From Stentor coeruleus (lineage: Eukaryota; Ciliophora; Heterotrichea; Heterotrichida; Stentoridae), in NCBI GenBank assembly GCA_001970955.1, contig MPUH01000247.1, forward strand, positions 1-64,000: a stretch of DNA of 64,000 nt, given 5' to 3'. The position numbers and the translations under genes are program-made. This document shows positions 1 to 10,360 of the stretch, in pieces. Under the pieces are notes generated by a model. That model searched no databases, was not told the DNA's origin, and saw only the letters and a program-made list of their open reading frames with translations. Within the stretch, counting starts at the first letter, position 1; each line of letters begins with the position of its first letter.

Positions 1-1105
1 CAGCTTCCCATTACTATTAATTAATCAATATTTAATGGTTTTGAGTGAGATTTAGAGTAATTTGGTATGAAGGATAATAAATTATTATGAGAAATTATTA
101 TAGGATTTATGTTATTTTTGAAAGAAAAGGCTGATTTTTATAAATAAAATTTGAATTGAAAATATGCAAGATTGGATGATTTTAATGTGCTAAAAANTTA
201 ATGTGCTAAAAACATGAGTTTAAAAAAGGTTTTGGAAATAAGTATTTTTTTAGGGATTTATTTAGGATGAAAATTAGGTTGTGTAAATGATTTATTTCTT
301 AAATATCTAGTTAGTTAGAAAATATATCGTTTACAGTTGTGAACTCTGTACTAATTAATTTTCAAATGTTTTCTCTTATTTTCAATGTTTTCTACGAAGT
401 TTTTTATGATGCTGTCTACCTTTCTTTTGATTTTATTGCTCTTTTCTCTTATACATTTTTCAAACTTTTTGCCGTTTTAGTACTATTTCTACTAATGTAA
501 GTCGGTAGTAAATAGTTTAATATACCGAAACAATCTGAAGAAAGAGATTTTACGACCAACAAGCTTCAATCAGATATGGTTCAAACCATACCACAATATC
601 ACTAACTAACCCTTAATATTTTTATTTAAAATTATTTGTAATCATGAAAACATAGTACTAGCAAACAATTGAAATACCTTTGGAATGATTGTAGAAATTA
701 TAAATTGTTGAAATTGAATATTTTAAAATCACACAACACATAGTTTTTTTTATGTTTGCAAGGCTTAGAGATTTTGTTTGTATTACGAATTTAAATGTTT
801 TGAGTATTATTATTTTAGCCTTTAAATCTAAATTATCTTTTTATAATTACAACCTTTCCAATTTTTTAAGGATCTAAATCATATAAAGGAAATAAAATTA
901 TTTCAGTAGCATCAGCAAAAATTATATTTTTATATCATTTTTTATGAAATCTAAAAATATCTATTTAAAAGCATTTACATTAAATTTTCATTATTAACAA
1001 AACTATATTTATCCATTAACCTAACTAAATTGGGTAAAATATATAACAGAATATGAATTTTGGCTATTTTCAAAATAAGCTATTCCATTTATATAGTGAA
1101 AGTAA
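1..1105. other. gene-free left flank
   Basis: AT-rich sequence with no convincing reading frame, RNA gene or long repeat. A single N lies at 197 between two copies of a 15-base sequence (182-196 and 198-212), which looks like an assembly join. The last part is the 5' flank of the phosphatase gene that starts at 1106. Confidence 0.6.
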
Positions 1106-1984
1106 ATGGACCCATTTGATTGTTTTAGTGATTCCAAGCTGGTACACTTTCAGCTTATTTTCAATATTTTCCAGCAATACCATGGCCGAACTAAGCATTT
1201 CGAAATAAGAACCACCGAAGAATTCCAAAGGCACCACTTGCCCACAGCAACTTTAGTCCCTTTAGAAATCTTTACAGGAAGCATCAGACTTAGTGACATT
1301 TCCAGATTTACTGATACAAGTAAACTAAGAAGGCAATGCATAATCATATCATTTTCTGAATGTTTACAACCTCAAGCTGAAATTCTAAGAAAACTTCTTT
1401 TAAGAAATAAGTGTAAAGAAATCCATATGCTTGGAGATATAGAAGAATTTATTGAAAGATACTCATTTCTTATAGATGATCATAGGGTTAAAGAGTATCC
1501 AAATGAAATGATTCCAAATTTCTTGTATTTAGGTTCTGAGGAGCAAGCACATAATGCTCATATCATCCAAAACTTAAAAATAACCCATATAGTAAATGCG
1601 ACAAAAAGTAGCCCAAATAAATTCCATGAGATCAAATACTGCAAAGTGACTGTGGCTGACCAGGAGGATGAGAAAATAAGTAGGTTTTTTCAAAAAGCTT
1701 ATTGTTTTATTGAATCTGCTATGCATGAAAATCAATTAGGAGCGAAAAATGTGGTCTTGGTTCATTGCGCGCATGGAGTTTCAAGGTCAGCCACGCTTGT
1801 TGTGATGTTTTTGATGAGGACTTTTGGGATGTCGCTTGAGAATAGTATGAAACATGTTAAAAAACACAGGAATAAAGCTGAACCTAACCCCGGTTTTATA
1901 AAACAACTTGAGGAGTTTTATTGTAATCGGTTTAAGTTCTCAAGAAGCTTTGCAGGTAATCTTATTTTACAACTAGAAGAATAA
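1106..1984 (+). CDS. dual-specificity phosphatase, MAP-kinase-phosphatase type
   Basis: 292 aa. Residues about 30-120 look like a rhodanese/CDC25-like domain (FEIRTTEEF near residue 32) and residues about 130-275 are a dual-specificity phosphatase domain. The signature HCAHGVSRS places the nucleophile at Cys221 and the phosphate-binding Arg at 227; Asp185 in VADQEDE fits the general acid. The rhodanese part has no obvious catalytic Cys, as is usual in MAP kinase phosphatases, where this domain docks the substrate. The likely role is dephosphorylation of a MAP-kinase-like substrate in cytosol or nucleus. The gene is uninterrupted, starts at the first ATG after an A-rich leader and ends in TAA. 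Domain order is clear; the substrate is inferred. Confidence 0.88.
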   Translation: MDPFDCFSDSKLVHFQLIFNIFQQYHGRTKHFEIRTTEEFQRHHLPTATLVPLEIFTGSIRLSDISRFTDTSKLRRQCIIISFSECLQPQAEILRKLLLRNKCKEIHMLGDIEEFIERYSFLIDDHRVKEYPNEMIPNFLYLGSEEQAHNAHIIQNLKITHIVNATKSSPNKFHEIKYCKVTVADQEDEKISRFFQKAYCFIESAMHENQLGAKNVVLVHCAHGVSRSATLVVMFLMRTFGMSLENSMKHVKKHRNKAEPNPGFIKQLEEFYCNRFKFSRSFAGNLILQLEE

Positions 1985-3441
1985 GAATTAGAATTGATAA
2001 ATCTTATGTGAAATGATTTTTGATGATGAAAATAGTTGATTTAATTTTTTTCGAGGGAAGAAAAAGTAGTGTTTTTAAAAGAGGATATTTTAAGTTTAGA
2101 GATGATAGAGCTTTAGAGTTCTGATGAGACGTTGGGAGGTTTTTAATTTATGATTAAAAGATTGTTTTTGGTTTTGGAGTTTTAGGATTTAGAGTTTAAT
2201 CTAGGTTTTTTTTGGGTTTTATGAAGAGGATTAAATTTGTACTTTTTTTGAATCCAATAATCATTCTAAATCATTTTCAGATAAACTTTTTTAAGTATAT
2301 TTGACCTGTTATAGTGTTTTTCCTGCTTTTCATAAAATAAAATTGTATGTTTAATATGGTAATGATGCTAAAATTGAGTAGTTTTATGTACTTTGCCAAA
2401 AATATGTGGATATTAAATTTTACTTCTTGAATTGCTACATTTGAATCTTAATCAAGTCCTAATATTAAGAATAGATAATTAAACTTGTTTAAGATAAAAA
2501 AAAAAGTAAAATAATATAAAAATACAAGCAGCTGAGATAAATATTATTAGTCAATATTTTATAAATATTATCTATAAAATCAACCTTTAATAAGATAGTT
2601 TTAATTGAAGATTTATATGAATATTTTAGGCTATTATTTTAAAGAAATAATAAAAGGGTAAATATAATAGAATTCTTTAATATTGTTGAAATTTAAGCCT
2701 GTAAAATAAAAGTATCAATAAAACTAGGGAAATTTTGAATAGAAGTGATTTAAAAGCTAAGTGCACATAATGGATTTTTGATTTTATTTTCTAAAGAAAA
2801 TTCATTAACTAGTTTAACCTATTAATTATTTAGACACCCTTTAGCATATAAATTTTTGATATCAAACCAGAAATCAAGTTATCTACAATAGTACTTATGA
2901 TCTCCCAATGAAAAGAATGTTTAAAGTTTGATTCAGAAAAATTAGAATTTTAGATTTAGACTGTTTCAAAATATTTTTCAAACAAAAAGTTATCCTCTTT
3001 TCAGTAATATAAACCTATTAAGTATAAATATATAAACTATTTAAAATCAAAATACCCAACATAGTAGCAAAAATTTCTTCAACTCCTCGATTACACAATT
3101 TTATTTCCCAATCATAAATCTCTTATATATAAAATAAGTAAACTTCTAATAGAATAACCCACAATTTCAACAACCCTTCCACATCAAAATACAATATTAT
3201 AAACCTAGGATATCATCTCTATAAACAAAACCAAAAAAAAAAAATTTTTTACTAAACCCGAATACAAAAGAAAATTTCTTATCACAATTTCCTTTTAATA
3301 CCTTATAAACTATATTTTTCTAATAAGTAAAGGTTTATTCATAGAAATATTAACGCTTATTAGTAAAACCTGTCATTTTTATGTACTTTTAAACAAATAT
3401 TTTTTATATAATATTAGTACTACTGGTAGCACTGATTATAA
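1985..3441. other. gene-free stretch
   Basis: No convincing coding sequence. About 1985-2300 is C-poor and G/T-rich on the plus strand, the composition seen downstream of plus-strand genes here; from about 3050 the sequence becomes C/A-rich. No tRNA or structured element was recognised. Confidence 0.5.
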
Positions 3442-3582
3442 ATGGAAGAACTTATTATTACAGGAATATCAATTTTGATGCCTTGCTTACTAGCGCTATA
3501 TAGTCATTATATTAAGAAGCCAACAACGGGTACATTGGTAACAATAACAAGACCAATAAGTTATCATGTAAACTATTATTAA
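3442..3582 (+). CDS. possible 46-aa small membrane protein
   Basis: An uninterrupted frame begins MEELIITGISILMPCLLALY and ends in TAA. It holds one hydrophobic segment (about residues 5-20) followed by a basic, Thr-rich tail. I recognise no family. Its only support is an ATG and one plausible membrane helix in an otherwise non-coding stretch, so it may be chance. Confidence 0.25.
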   Translation: MEELIITGISILMPCLLALYSHYIKKPTTGTLVTITRPISYHVNYY

Positions 3583-4379
3583 TATACTAATAAAAAACAT
3601 TTAAAAAAGTTTGCGATTTTATTTGCTGACAAATTTGTCAGTAACTCATAATTTTCATTTGTTTTATGAAATTCTTCTTGTATTTAGGGATAAATCGAAT
3701 TAGTTATTTGGAGGAAAATGCTTCTTCAAAAGATTTTTGTATTTTTATAACAATTTTTTTGGAAATAAAGAATGATGATTATTTCTTGTATAATTTTATA
3801 ATTTAAACGATTTTATGCATGTGAAAACTGCACTTTAGCTCCTGGGCTATTTTTGGATAAAATATTTGCTGAAAAAATAAATTTAAGAAATCAAAATTTG
3901 AGCATTTATTTGATATTACAAAAGGGTGCTCATAGTGACATATTGACTTGTAAATCATATTTTTATCATATAAAAATCTAGTTTTAAAAGTATAAACATC
4001 AATCTCCACAACAATAAAAAAAATTAAACCCATTCATAAACCCCATACCATAACCTTTTTCTAATTTTATACAAAAAAAAAAATCTATATTCCTTATCTT
4101 TTAAATCGCAATCCTTATCTATCAAATCATAATCTTCAATTCCTTAATAAAATCTTCAAACCCAACTTTCAATTTTCCCCCTCACATAAAATCTAAAAAT
4201 CTTATATTCTAAACCAAATCTCTCTCTTCCCTTTTTTATTTATACCATCCTATAATCTCACATACCCAATCCTAAATCTTATTCTCCCAGTAAAAAATAT
4301 CTGATACCTCAAAAACTTTTATATTCCCACACAATTTTTTCCTTCTAATATTTAAAATTGAAAATTCACGATTAACTAA
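3583..4379. other. gene-free stretch, 3' flank of the Romo1-like gene
   Basis: No supported gene. The part from about 4030 to 4379 is C/A-rich and nearly G-free on the plus strand, that is, C-poor on the coding strand of the minus-strand gene that ends at 4380. This matches the 3'-flank composition seen throughout the window. Confidence 0.5.
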
Positions 4380-4832
4380 CTAAGCTCGAACTTTATATTT
4401 TTCTTGCCATTCAGGATCAGTGATAAATATTTTCCCTCCAATCATATAAGCCGAGCCTACAAAAAAAGGTGTATCATCAGTTCTAATCACAGTTCCTACT
4501 CCCATGAAAAAGCCAAAAGATATTGCCATACTCATAGCAATTATTGGAACATAAATAAGCCTTCGATGTTGTAAATAAGATGCTAGTCCAAATAATGTTC
4601 CAGCTACACCTCCGACTGTAGCTCCCATCATCATGCCTTGGACAAATTTTCCTGAGACACCAGATTCACCGAATAAGACTTTTTTTATTCTGTTCCATTT
4701 TATTGTTAGTCTGCTTTCTCTTTTCCCTTCTCCAAAGTTCTTGAGGTCGTAGATGTCATCACTAGTTTTTGAACTTTGCACTTGGGCCTCTAGAAGTTCT
4801 GAAAAAGTTTTGGCTTGATCTTTGTCTGACAT
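4380..4832 (-). CDS. Romo1/Mgr2-like mitochondrial membrane protein
   Basis: 150 aa. A polar N-terminus of about 60 residues precedes a core with two membrane segments: KFVQGMMMGATVGGVAGTLF, then a loop ending in HRRL, then a second helix ending FFMGVGTVIR. This Gly-rich two-helix core resembles Romo1 of animals and Mgr2 of fungi, small inner-mitochondrial-membrane proteins linked to the TIM23 translocase. Known family members are about 80-110 aa, so the N-terminal extension is unusual. The Tim17/22/23 family is the main alternative, but there are only two helices. The gene is divergent from the PGAM homologue at 5265. Confidence 0.65.
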   Translation of the reverse strand: MSDKDQAKTFSELLEAQVQSSKTSDDIYDLKNFGEGKRESRLTIKWNRIKKVLFGESGVSGKFVQGMMMGATVGGVAGTLFGLASYLQHRRLIYVPIIAMSMAISFGFFMGVGTVIRTDDTPFFVGSAYMIGGKIFITDPEWQEKYKVRA

Positions 4833-5264
4833 ATTTTTACTATTAAAATATAAGGATTATAATGGTTTGGTTTTAGTGTTGGTTTTTGAGAAGAGAAGTG
4901 AGATTTTGTGATCAAAATGAGAAAGGTTTGCAATAAATAAATGCTTAGAATTGAGAATTTGATTTAATTTTATGAATTTGGTTAGATAGTTATTTGTGGT
5001 TTTGGGTGTTAATAATAAGATAAGATATTTATGTATAGGATATAAGAGATAATTTTGGTTTTTAGAATTTCAAAATTATATATAAAAATTTTTATCTTTT
5101 ATCACTAAAACAATATCCTACTACATTCTAAAAATCATCACTTTTACAAAACTAATTCCCTAACCTAATCTCGAACTTAAAATCCATGAATATCTCCAGC
5201 CTCATTCTAAAATCTTAAACCTCAACTAATTCTCATCTACAAAAATCCACCTAGCTAATATATA
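4833..5264. promoter_or_regulatory. divergent intergenic region
   Basis: This region lies between the minus-strand Romo1-like gene and the plus-strand PGAM homologue and must hold both promoters. Base skew flips in the middle: about 4850-5050 is G/T-rich on the plus strand, and about 5100-5264 is C/A-rich. Each gene therefore has a G-poor 5' flank on its own coding strand. No specific factor site was identified. Confidence 0.55.
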
Positions 5265-6005
5265 ATGTTTTCATCCAAAACAACCACATTAGCATTAGTT
5301 GGTGCAGGTGAAGACATCTGGACCGAAGAAGAGCGTACAGCAGGTTGGATCGACCTTCCTCTATCAGAACTAGGCTTAACCCAAGCAAGAGAAGCTGCAG
5401 CAATGCTCGGAACGAAAAGCATAAAATTTTCTGCAGCTTTTACCTCAATGATGAAAAGAGGTATTCATACCTTAAATATAATCCTAGATGAACTAGACAT
5501 CAACTGGATCAAATATAAAAAACATTGGCGACTAAATCCTCAGCATTATGGAGCGCTACAAAATCTTACAAGAACAGAAATCATTGAAAAATACGGAGAG
5601 CAAAATTATATCAATTGGATGCATTCATACAATATAAAACCTCCTGCATTAGAAGAAAATGATGAAGGTCATCCAAGTATGGAAATAAAATATCAAGGTA
5701 TACCAACAAAAGCTTTACCTGGAGCTGAAAGTTTAGAAGATACAGAAAAAAGGGTTAGTAGTTATTGGGCTGATAAAATTGCCCCAGCTATACTTTCAGG
5801 AAAAAGTGCTTTAGTTGTTTCTCATAGAAATGTTATAAGGGCATTAAGGAAAATCCTTGGAGAAGTTGATGAAAATAGTGTTACAGAATTAGTTGTTCCA
5901 TCAGGGATACCAAAAATTTATGAGTTTAATAACAAACTACAGATTGTCGATACGTATTATCTTGCTGATGATGGAGAGGTTAGAAATAGAACTATTAGAA
6001 ATTAA
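5265..6005 (+). CDS. phosphoglycerate mutase homologue, probable pseudoenzyme
   Basis: 246 aa, full family length and collinear with cofactor-dependent phosphoglycerate mutase. Examples are AGWIDLPLSELGLTQAREAA near the N-terminus, KRGIHTL, HWRLNPQHYGALQNL and VPSGIPKIYEF. The catalytic set is mostly lost. The usual LVRHGES is LVGAGED, so the phospho-accepting His is Ala14 and the Arg before it is Gly13. LNERHYG is LNPQHYG, so the acid/base Glu is Pro92. The WRR phosphate-binding pair is Met119-His120. The second His (H187, SHRNVIR) and Arg65 remain. Glycolytic mutase activity by the known mechanism is not expected; a structural or regulatory role is inferred. CCT1 starts 43 bp downstream on the same strand. 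Confidence 0.88.
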   Translation: MFSSKTTTLALVGAGEDIWTEEERTAGWIDLPLSELGLTQAREAAAMLGTKSIKFSAAFTSMMKRGIHTLNIILDELDINWIKYKKHWRLNPQHYGALQNLTRTEIIEKYGEQNYINWMHSYNIKPPALEENDEGHPSMEIKYQGIPTKALPGAESLEDTEKRVSSYWADKIAPAILSGKSALVVSHRNVIRALRKILGEVDENSVTELVVPSGIPKIYEFNNKLQIVDTYYLADDGEVRNRTIRN

Positions 6006-6048
6006 ATAATTGGCAAAAAAATATTCTTGATAGCTAAAGGATATAAAT

Positions 6049-7683
6049 ATGTCTGTGAGTATTCTAGGCAGCAGGGAATCAGGGCAAAATATTAGAGATA
6101 CAAATGTTAGAGCAGTTCAAGCTGTGGCCAACATTGTTAAATCATCTCTTGGACCCAATGGCCTAGATAAAATGCTAGTGGACGAAATCGGTGATGTTGT
6201 GATTTCTAATGATGGAGCTACTATTTTAAGAAGTTTAGAAGTTCAACACCCTGCAGCTAAAGTATTAGTTGAGTTATCAAGACTTCAAGATCAGGAAGTT
6301 GGTGATGGGACAACTTCAGTGGTCATTGTTGCTGCAGAACTTCTTAAAAGGGCAAATGATTTAGTTAAGTATAAAATACACCCAACTACAATTATTGCTG
6401 GATTCCGTTTGGCTATGAAAGAAAGTATTCAATATATTAAAGATTATTTATCGGTTAAAACTGAATCTTTGGGTAAAGATGCTATACTTAATGTTGCTAA
6501 AACATCACTTAATAGTAAACTTATTGGAGCAGAAAGTGATCATTTTGCTAGTATGATTGTGAATTGTGTAGAAGCTGTAGGTGTTATGGGGGCTAGTAAA
6601 GAAATGAAGTATCCGATAAAGTCAATTAAAGTGCTAAAATGCATTGGACAAAGTGCTAAAGAAAGCGTACACCTAAATGGTTTTGCCTTGATGACAGGCC
6701 GAACTGCACAAGGTATGCCAACATCAATAAAAAATGCTCGCATCGCCTGCTTGGATTTCAACCTCAACAAATTCAAACTTCAAATGGGTGCTCAGGTCCT
6801 TGTAAACGACGCAAAAAATCTTGAAAAAATCCGCCTCCGCGAGTTAGAAATCACTAAAGAACGGATCGAAAAAGTTCTCAAAGCAGGTGCTAATGTCATC
6901 TTCGCAACAAAAGCTATAGATGACTTTGCCTTAAAATATTTTGTTGAAGCAGGTGCTATAGCAGTAAGAAGAGTTGACAAAAAAGATATAAGAAAAATCG
7001 CCAAACAATGTGGAGCTGAAGTTCTTATAACCCTAATGAACAATGAAGGTGAAGAAGTTTTCAATGAAAGTTCATTAGGTTCAGCTGAAGAAGTTAGTGA
7101 AGAAAGACTAGGTGATAACGATTTTATATTTATAAAAGGTATGAAGCATTCCTCATCACAAACATTAATCCTAAGAGGGGCAAATGAATTTATGCTTGAT
7201 GAAATCGAAAGATCAGTCCACGATGCTATATGTGTAGTTAAAAGAGTTCTTGAAAGTAAAAGTGTTGTTGTTGGTGGAGGTGCCGTTGAGACTGCTCTTA
7301 GTATATATTTAGATTCATTCGCCAGGACTTTAGGGTCAAAAGAACAACTGGCTATATCAGAATTTGCAGAGAGTTTATTAGTTATACCAAAAACTTTAGC
7401 TATAAACGCTGCACAAGATGCTTGTGATTTATTAGCTAAATTGAAAATGTATCATTCAGCTTCACAAAATAGTAGTGATGAAAAAAAACAAGAGTATAAA
7501 TATGTTGGACTTGATTTGGCGAATGGGAAAGTTAGGAATAATTTGAAGGCTGGGGTTTTGGAACCAACAATTTCTAAGATTAAAAGTTTGAAGTTTGCTA
7601 CTGAAGCAGCAATTTCGATATTGAGGATTGATGACTTGATTGAACTTGCCCCAAAACCTGAAAAGGAAAGAGATGGGCATTAG
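6049..7683 (+). CDS. CCT1: chaperonin TRiC/CCT subunit alpha (TCP-1 alpha)
   Basis: 544 aa, the normal length for a CCT subunit and uninterrupted. It carries the group II chaperonin nucleotide motifs: GPNGLDKMLVD, NDGATIL, GDGTTS and GGGAVE. The N-terminal half (SGQNIRDTNVRAVQAVANIV, HPAAKVLVEL, RANDLVKYKIHPTTIIAG) follows subunit alpha rather than the other seven CCT paralogues. TRiC is the cytosolic double-ring ATPase that folds actin, tubulin and other substrates. The ATG at 6049 lies just behind an ATATAAAT sequence. Its TAG stop is only 7 bp from the stop of the convergent seven-helix membrane gene. Confidence 0.96.
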   Translation: MSVSILGSRESGQNIRDTNVRAVQAVANIVKSSLGPNGLDKMLVDEIGDVVISNDGATILRSLEVQHPAAKVLVELSRLQDQEVGDGTTSVVIVAAELLKRANDLVKYKIHPTTIIAGFRLAMKESIQYIKDYLSVKTESLGKDAILNVAKTSLNSKLIGAESDHFASMIVNCVEAVGVMGASKEMKYPIKSIKVLKCIGQSAKESVHLNGFALMTGRTAQGMPTSIKNARIACLDFNLNKFKLQMGAQVLVNDAKNLEKIRLRELEITKERIEKVLKAGANVIFATKAIDDFALKYFVEAGAIAVRRVDKKDIRKIAKQCGAEVLITLMNNEGEEVFNESSLGSAEEVSEERLGDNDFIFIKGMKHSSSQTLILRGANEFMLDEIERSVHDAICVVKRVLESKSVVVGGGAVETALSIYLDSFARTLGSKEQLAISEFAESLLVIPKTLAINAAQDACDLLAKLKMYHSASQNSSDEKKQEYKYVGLDLANGKVRNNLKAGVLEPTISKIKSLKFATEAAISILRIDDLIELAPKPEKERDGH

Positions 7684-7690
7684 TTAGTAA

Positions 7691-8605
7691 TTAGTTCGAA
7701 TATAGTATGTAGTCATTTATACTAGAACTACGATGCCTGCTATCAAATTCTAGGGACTCGTTGTAATTGTTACTGGTGTCGAATTCGCTTAATGTAGTTG
7801 GCCTAGATATAACTAAACCGTTTTTATTCTTGTAAAAAAAGTATAATGCAGAGAATATAATAGAATAGTCTGAGATAAGAACGGCTATGCTGTAGAAAAT
7901 AACTGGATATATGTCTTGATTACTTAGAAATAAAAAGCAATTCTCTTCTTCAGAAATATAATAAGCAATTGTTTCAATAAGTTTTAATGCTGTTGAAACT
8001 ACAACAATACTTGTAAACAGTCTGTTTATATTTTACCTTAAGCAATTGAACCTTTCTGCAAGGACTTGTTGATGAAGAAAAGATGCGAACTTTGAAACTT
8101 TTTTCTTTACAAGCACACTAACTATTACAAAAAGCAATGCTTGTAAGGCTCCTAATATTCTCATAACAAGCCATACAACATCGTTACAAGGTATTCCGTT
8201 AGTGCCCATAGGTAAAGTGATAGCAAAAACAATCAATATTGCGATTAGAGATAGAGCATAAAAGACTATCGATCCTAAAATAGTATATTTTACTATAGAA
8301 ATATCTTTTAATAGATTATAAGCTTGAAAAGTAAAATAATATGAAGTAGTGCAAATGCCTATTAACAATAAGTATTCTTTGATGAAATACAATGATTCTG
8401 AGTTTATGTTGACAAAATATTCAAGTATCATAGATATGCATAAAGCTCTAGGGATGAATAATACAACTATATGTGGATTTTTGTTATATATGATAAGCTC
8501 AAAGTCCTATATTTTATTTACAACTATAACTAAGCAGATTATAGAAAATGTTCCAAAGATAATTGTAAATTCACAATAAGAGCCTTCTGAAGCACAAACT
8601 ACCAT
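7691..8605 (-). CDS. seven-helix membrane protein, two 15-nt introns
   Basis: Three open segments join when two 15-nt introns are removed: 8507-8521 (GTAAATAAAATATAG) and 8022-8036 (GTAAAATATAAACAG), both on the minus strand. The spliced product is 294 aa, starting MVVCASEGSYCEF. Hydrophobic segments can be read at about FTIIFGTFSIICLVIV, PHIVVLFIPRALCISMI, YLLLIGICTTSYYFTF, ILGSIVFYALSLIAILIVFA, WLVMRILGALQALLFVIVSV, SIVVVSTALKLIETIAYYI and IFYSIAVLISDYSIIFSALY, seven in all, with a polar Ser/Asn-rich C-terminal tail. A receptor-like 7TM protein is possible, but I see no diagnostic GPCR motif. It is convergent with CCT1. Confidence 0.72.
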
Positions 8606-8982
8606 ATTACTATATTGTACTTATGTTAAAAATATAAATTATCAAATGATAATTTTTGTAAAATTTTAGTTGCATGAATTTTTGTGATGCATGATTCATA
8701 ATTAGCTTCTCTTAAAACCTTAAAACTTTTTCCTCTATACACTTAAATGATATACTTGAAGATGTATGATTTTAAGTAGTATAATACTATAAAATTATGT
8801 ATAAAAAAAAGAAAATATTACATCAAAAACTCATCCTGAACTCTATACACCCATCTAAACTTGGGACTATCTTAAAATATGTACTATATTTATATATAAA
8901 AGAAAAACTATATGATACTTAAGCTATAATTTATTGAAACATATGCTAATATAAGGATAATAAATTTGTGTTATAATAGATT
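8606..8982. other. divergent intergenic region
   Basis: AT-rich spacer between the minus-strand seven-helix gene and the plus-strand small membrane protein; both 5' ends face it. No distinct motif was seen. Confidence 0.45.
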
Positions 8983-9267
8983 ATGGGGCAATTTTGCAAA
9001 GTATATTGCTTATTGATAAATTTAGTCGGCGCATGTTACTTGGTATCCTATAAATAGTTTGGGTTTGGATTAGTATTATCAAGTGGCTATGAATATTCAA
9101 AAATCGATGACAAAGAGTCTGGAGCTTTAAACTGTTTTATTGCCTCGGGTATATATTGTGTATACCCTGTGATATTTATTATCTTATATATAAGGTATCG
9201 ATGTAGACCTAAATATAATTCTCCTGAAGATATTCCACTTATTGAGATGAAAAAGGACTCTAGTTAA
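8983..9267 (+). CDS. small two-helix membrane protein with one 15-nt intron
   Basis: Removing the 15-nt intron at 9043-9057 (GTATCCTATAAATAG) joins an 89-aa product that starts MGQFCKVYCLLINLVGACYL. It has an N-terminal hydrophobic segment, a short polar Ser/Asp/Glu loop, a second helix (YPVIFIILYI) and a cytosolic-looking tail RYRCRPKYNSPEDIPLIEMK. The intron has the A10 and TAG features shared by the others, which supports a real gene. No family was recognised. It is divergent from the seven-helix gene and could be a partner of it, but that is only suggested by position. Confidence 0.55.
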
Positions 9268-10120
9268 GTATTAGTATATCCAATTTTATTATTGTTATGT
9301 ATATATATTTTTAAGAAAAAGTAAAAAACTTTCATTAATTTATAGGATTTTAAAATTAATCAACTGTAATTTTAGTATGTGTTTATGCATTTAACTTTAT
9401 AATGATAAGTTGTATTTCAATAGGGATGGATACTTCAAAAATATTTTGATTTTCCAAAATGATCCTTTAAAATTAGATTGCTTTAAGGTTGAATTCTTTA
9501 AAAATAAACTTGCATATATGTGGAGTTATATAACTTTTTTACGATTACTTGAATTTTATAAGCTTCATCGTCAAGGCTTTAAGAATGAAATTTACTGAAA
9601 GAAGGAAATCCTTCAGAAAATTTCAATATTGATAGGCAGACATAAAGTATTTTGCTTAGGAATTATGCTAGATTTGTAGCATGAAATTTTTTACAGTGGT
9701 AGAATCTTAGGTATATCCTGAAAATAAGAAAACTTAGGGAATTGAGAAAAAACTTAAAAAACAAAAAAATCAGTGAGAATTACTAAAAAAGTGCATAGGT
9801 ATTGGACAATTGGTTAGAGACTTGTAATAAACTTCACATAACTTTAATAATGAGCAGAAGAACTTATTTTGTGAATGATACAAAATAAGTAATTGCAACT
9901 TACAACAATATATTTAATTTTTTCTATATATAATATTACACATTCAACCTACTCAGTAAAAATATTATCATTCTACATAAAAGTCAACTAAAAATCTTAA
10001 CTTCATCATTTTAATATAAAACTTCTTCAAACTTGTCATATATATTCATATTTCAAACTATCAAATCTATCATATAATAGTATTTAATAGATTTATTTAA
10101 TTTACCTTCTATAATAAAAA
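9268..10120. other. intergenic stretch with a possible gene relic
   Basis: No intact gene. About 9410-9598 keeps an open plus-strand frame with protein-like content (for example YMWSYITFLRLLEFYKLHRQ) but no ATG start, so it may be a remnant. From about 9950 the sequence is nearly identical to 10872-11047 and is the promoter side of the first tandem-array copy. Confidence 0.45.
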
Positions 10121-10360
10121 ATGTCATCAGATCACAAACTAGACTCAGCTCTTCGGCTATCATTAGAACCTGAGGATATGGTTTTAATCTTTATCATATT
10201 TGTCGTAATCGCTATTATCATACAGATTATATATTGCATTATATTTGGCCCTAGACAAAAAATTGAATTAGATAGGGATACAGCCATTGCAATATCAAGG
10301 AGTAGACACTTATTATCCGAGCCATTGCATGAGCATGGGCATGATTATCATATGCACTGA
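10121..10360 (+). pseudogene. array copy 1, truncated Pro/Tyr-rich membrane protein
   Basis: The frame starts MSSDHKLDSALRLS, like copy 2, and keeps the single membrane helix (LIFIIFVVIAIIIQIIYCII). It then lacks the Gln/Pro/Tyr-rich tail and stops at TGA (10358-10360). Sequence matching the last codons of copy 2 (SNK then TAG) follows in the same frame directly after the stop, so a middle segment of more than 100 bp has been deleted. The residual 79-aa frame might still make a short membrane protein, but loss of the tail and weaker helix conservation suggest decay. Confidence 0.65.

Noticed and set aside
8349-8579. Plus-strand 76-codon frame
   Set aside because: It overlaps the spliced seven-helix gene on the other strand, which has two matching introns and coherent helices.
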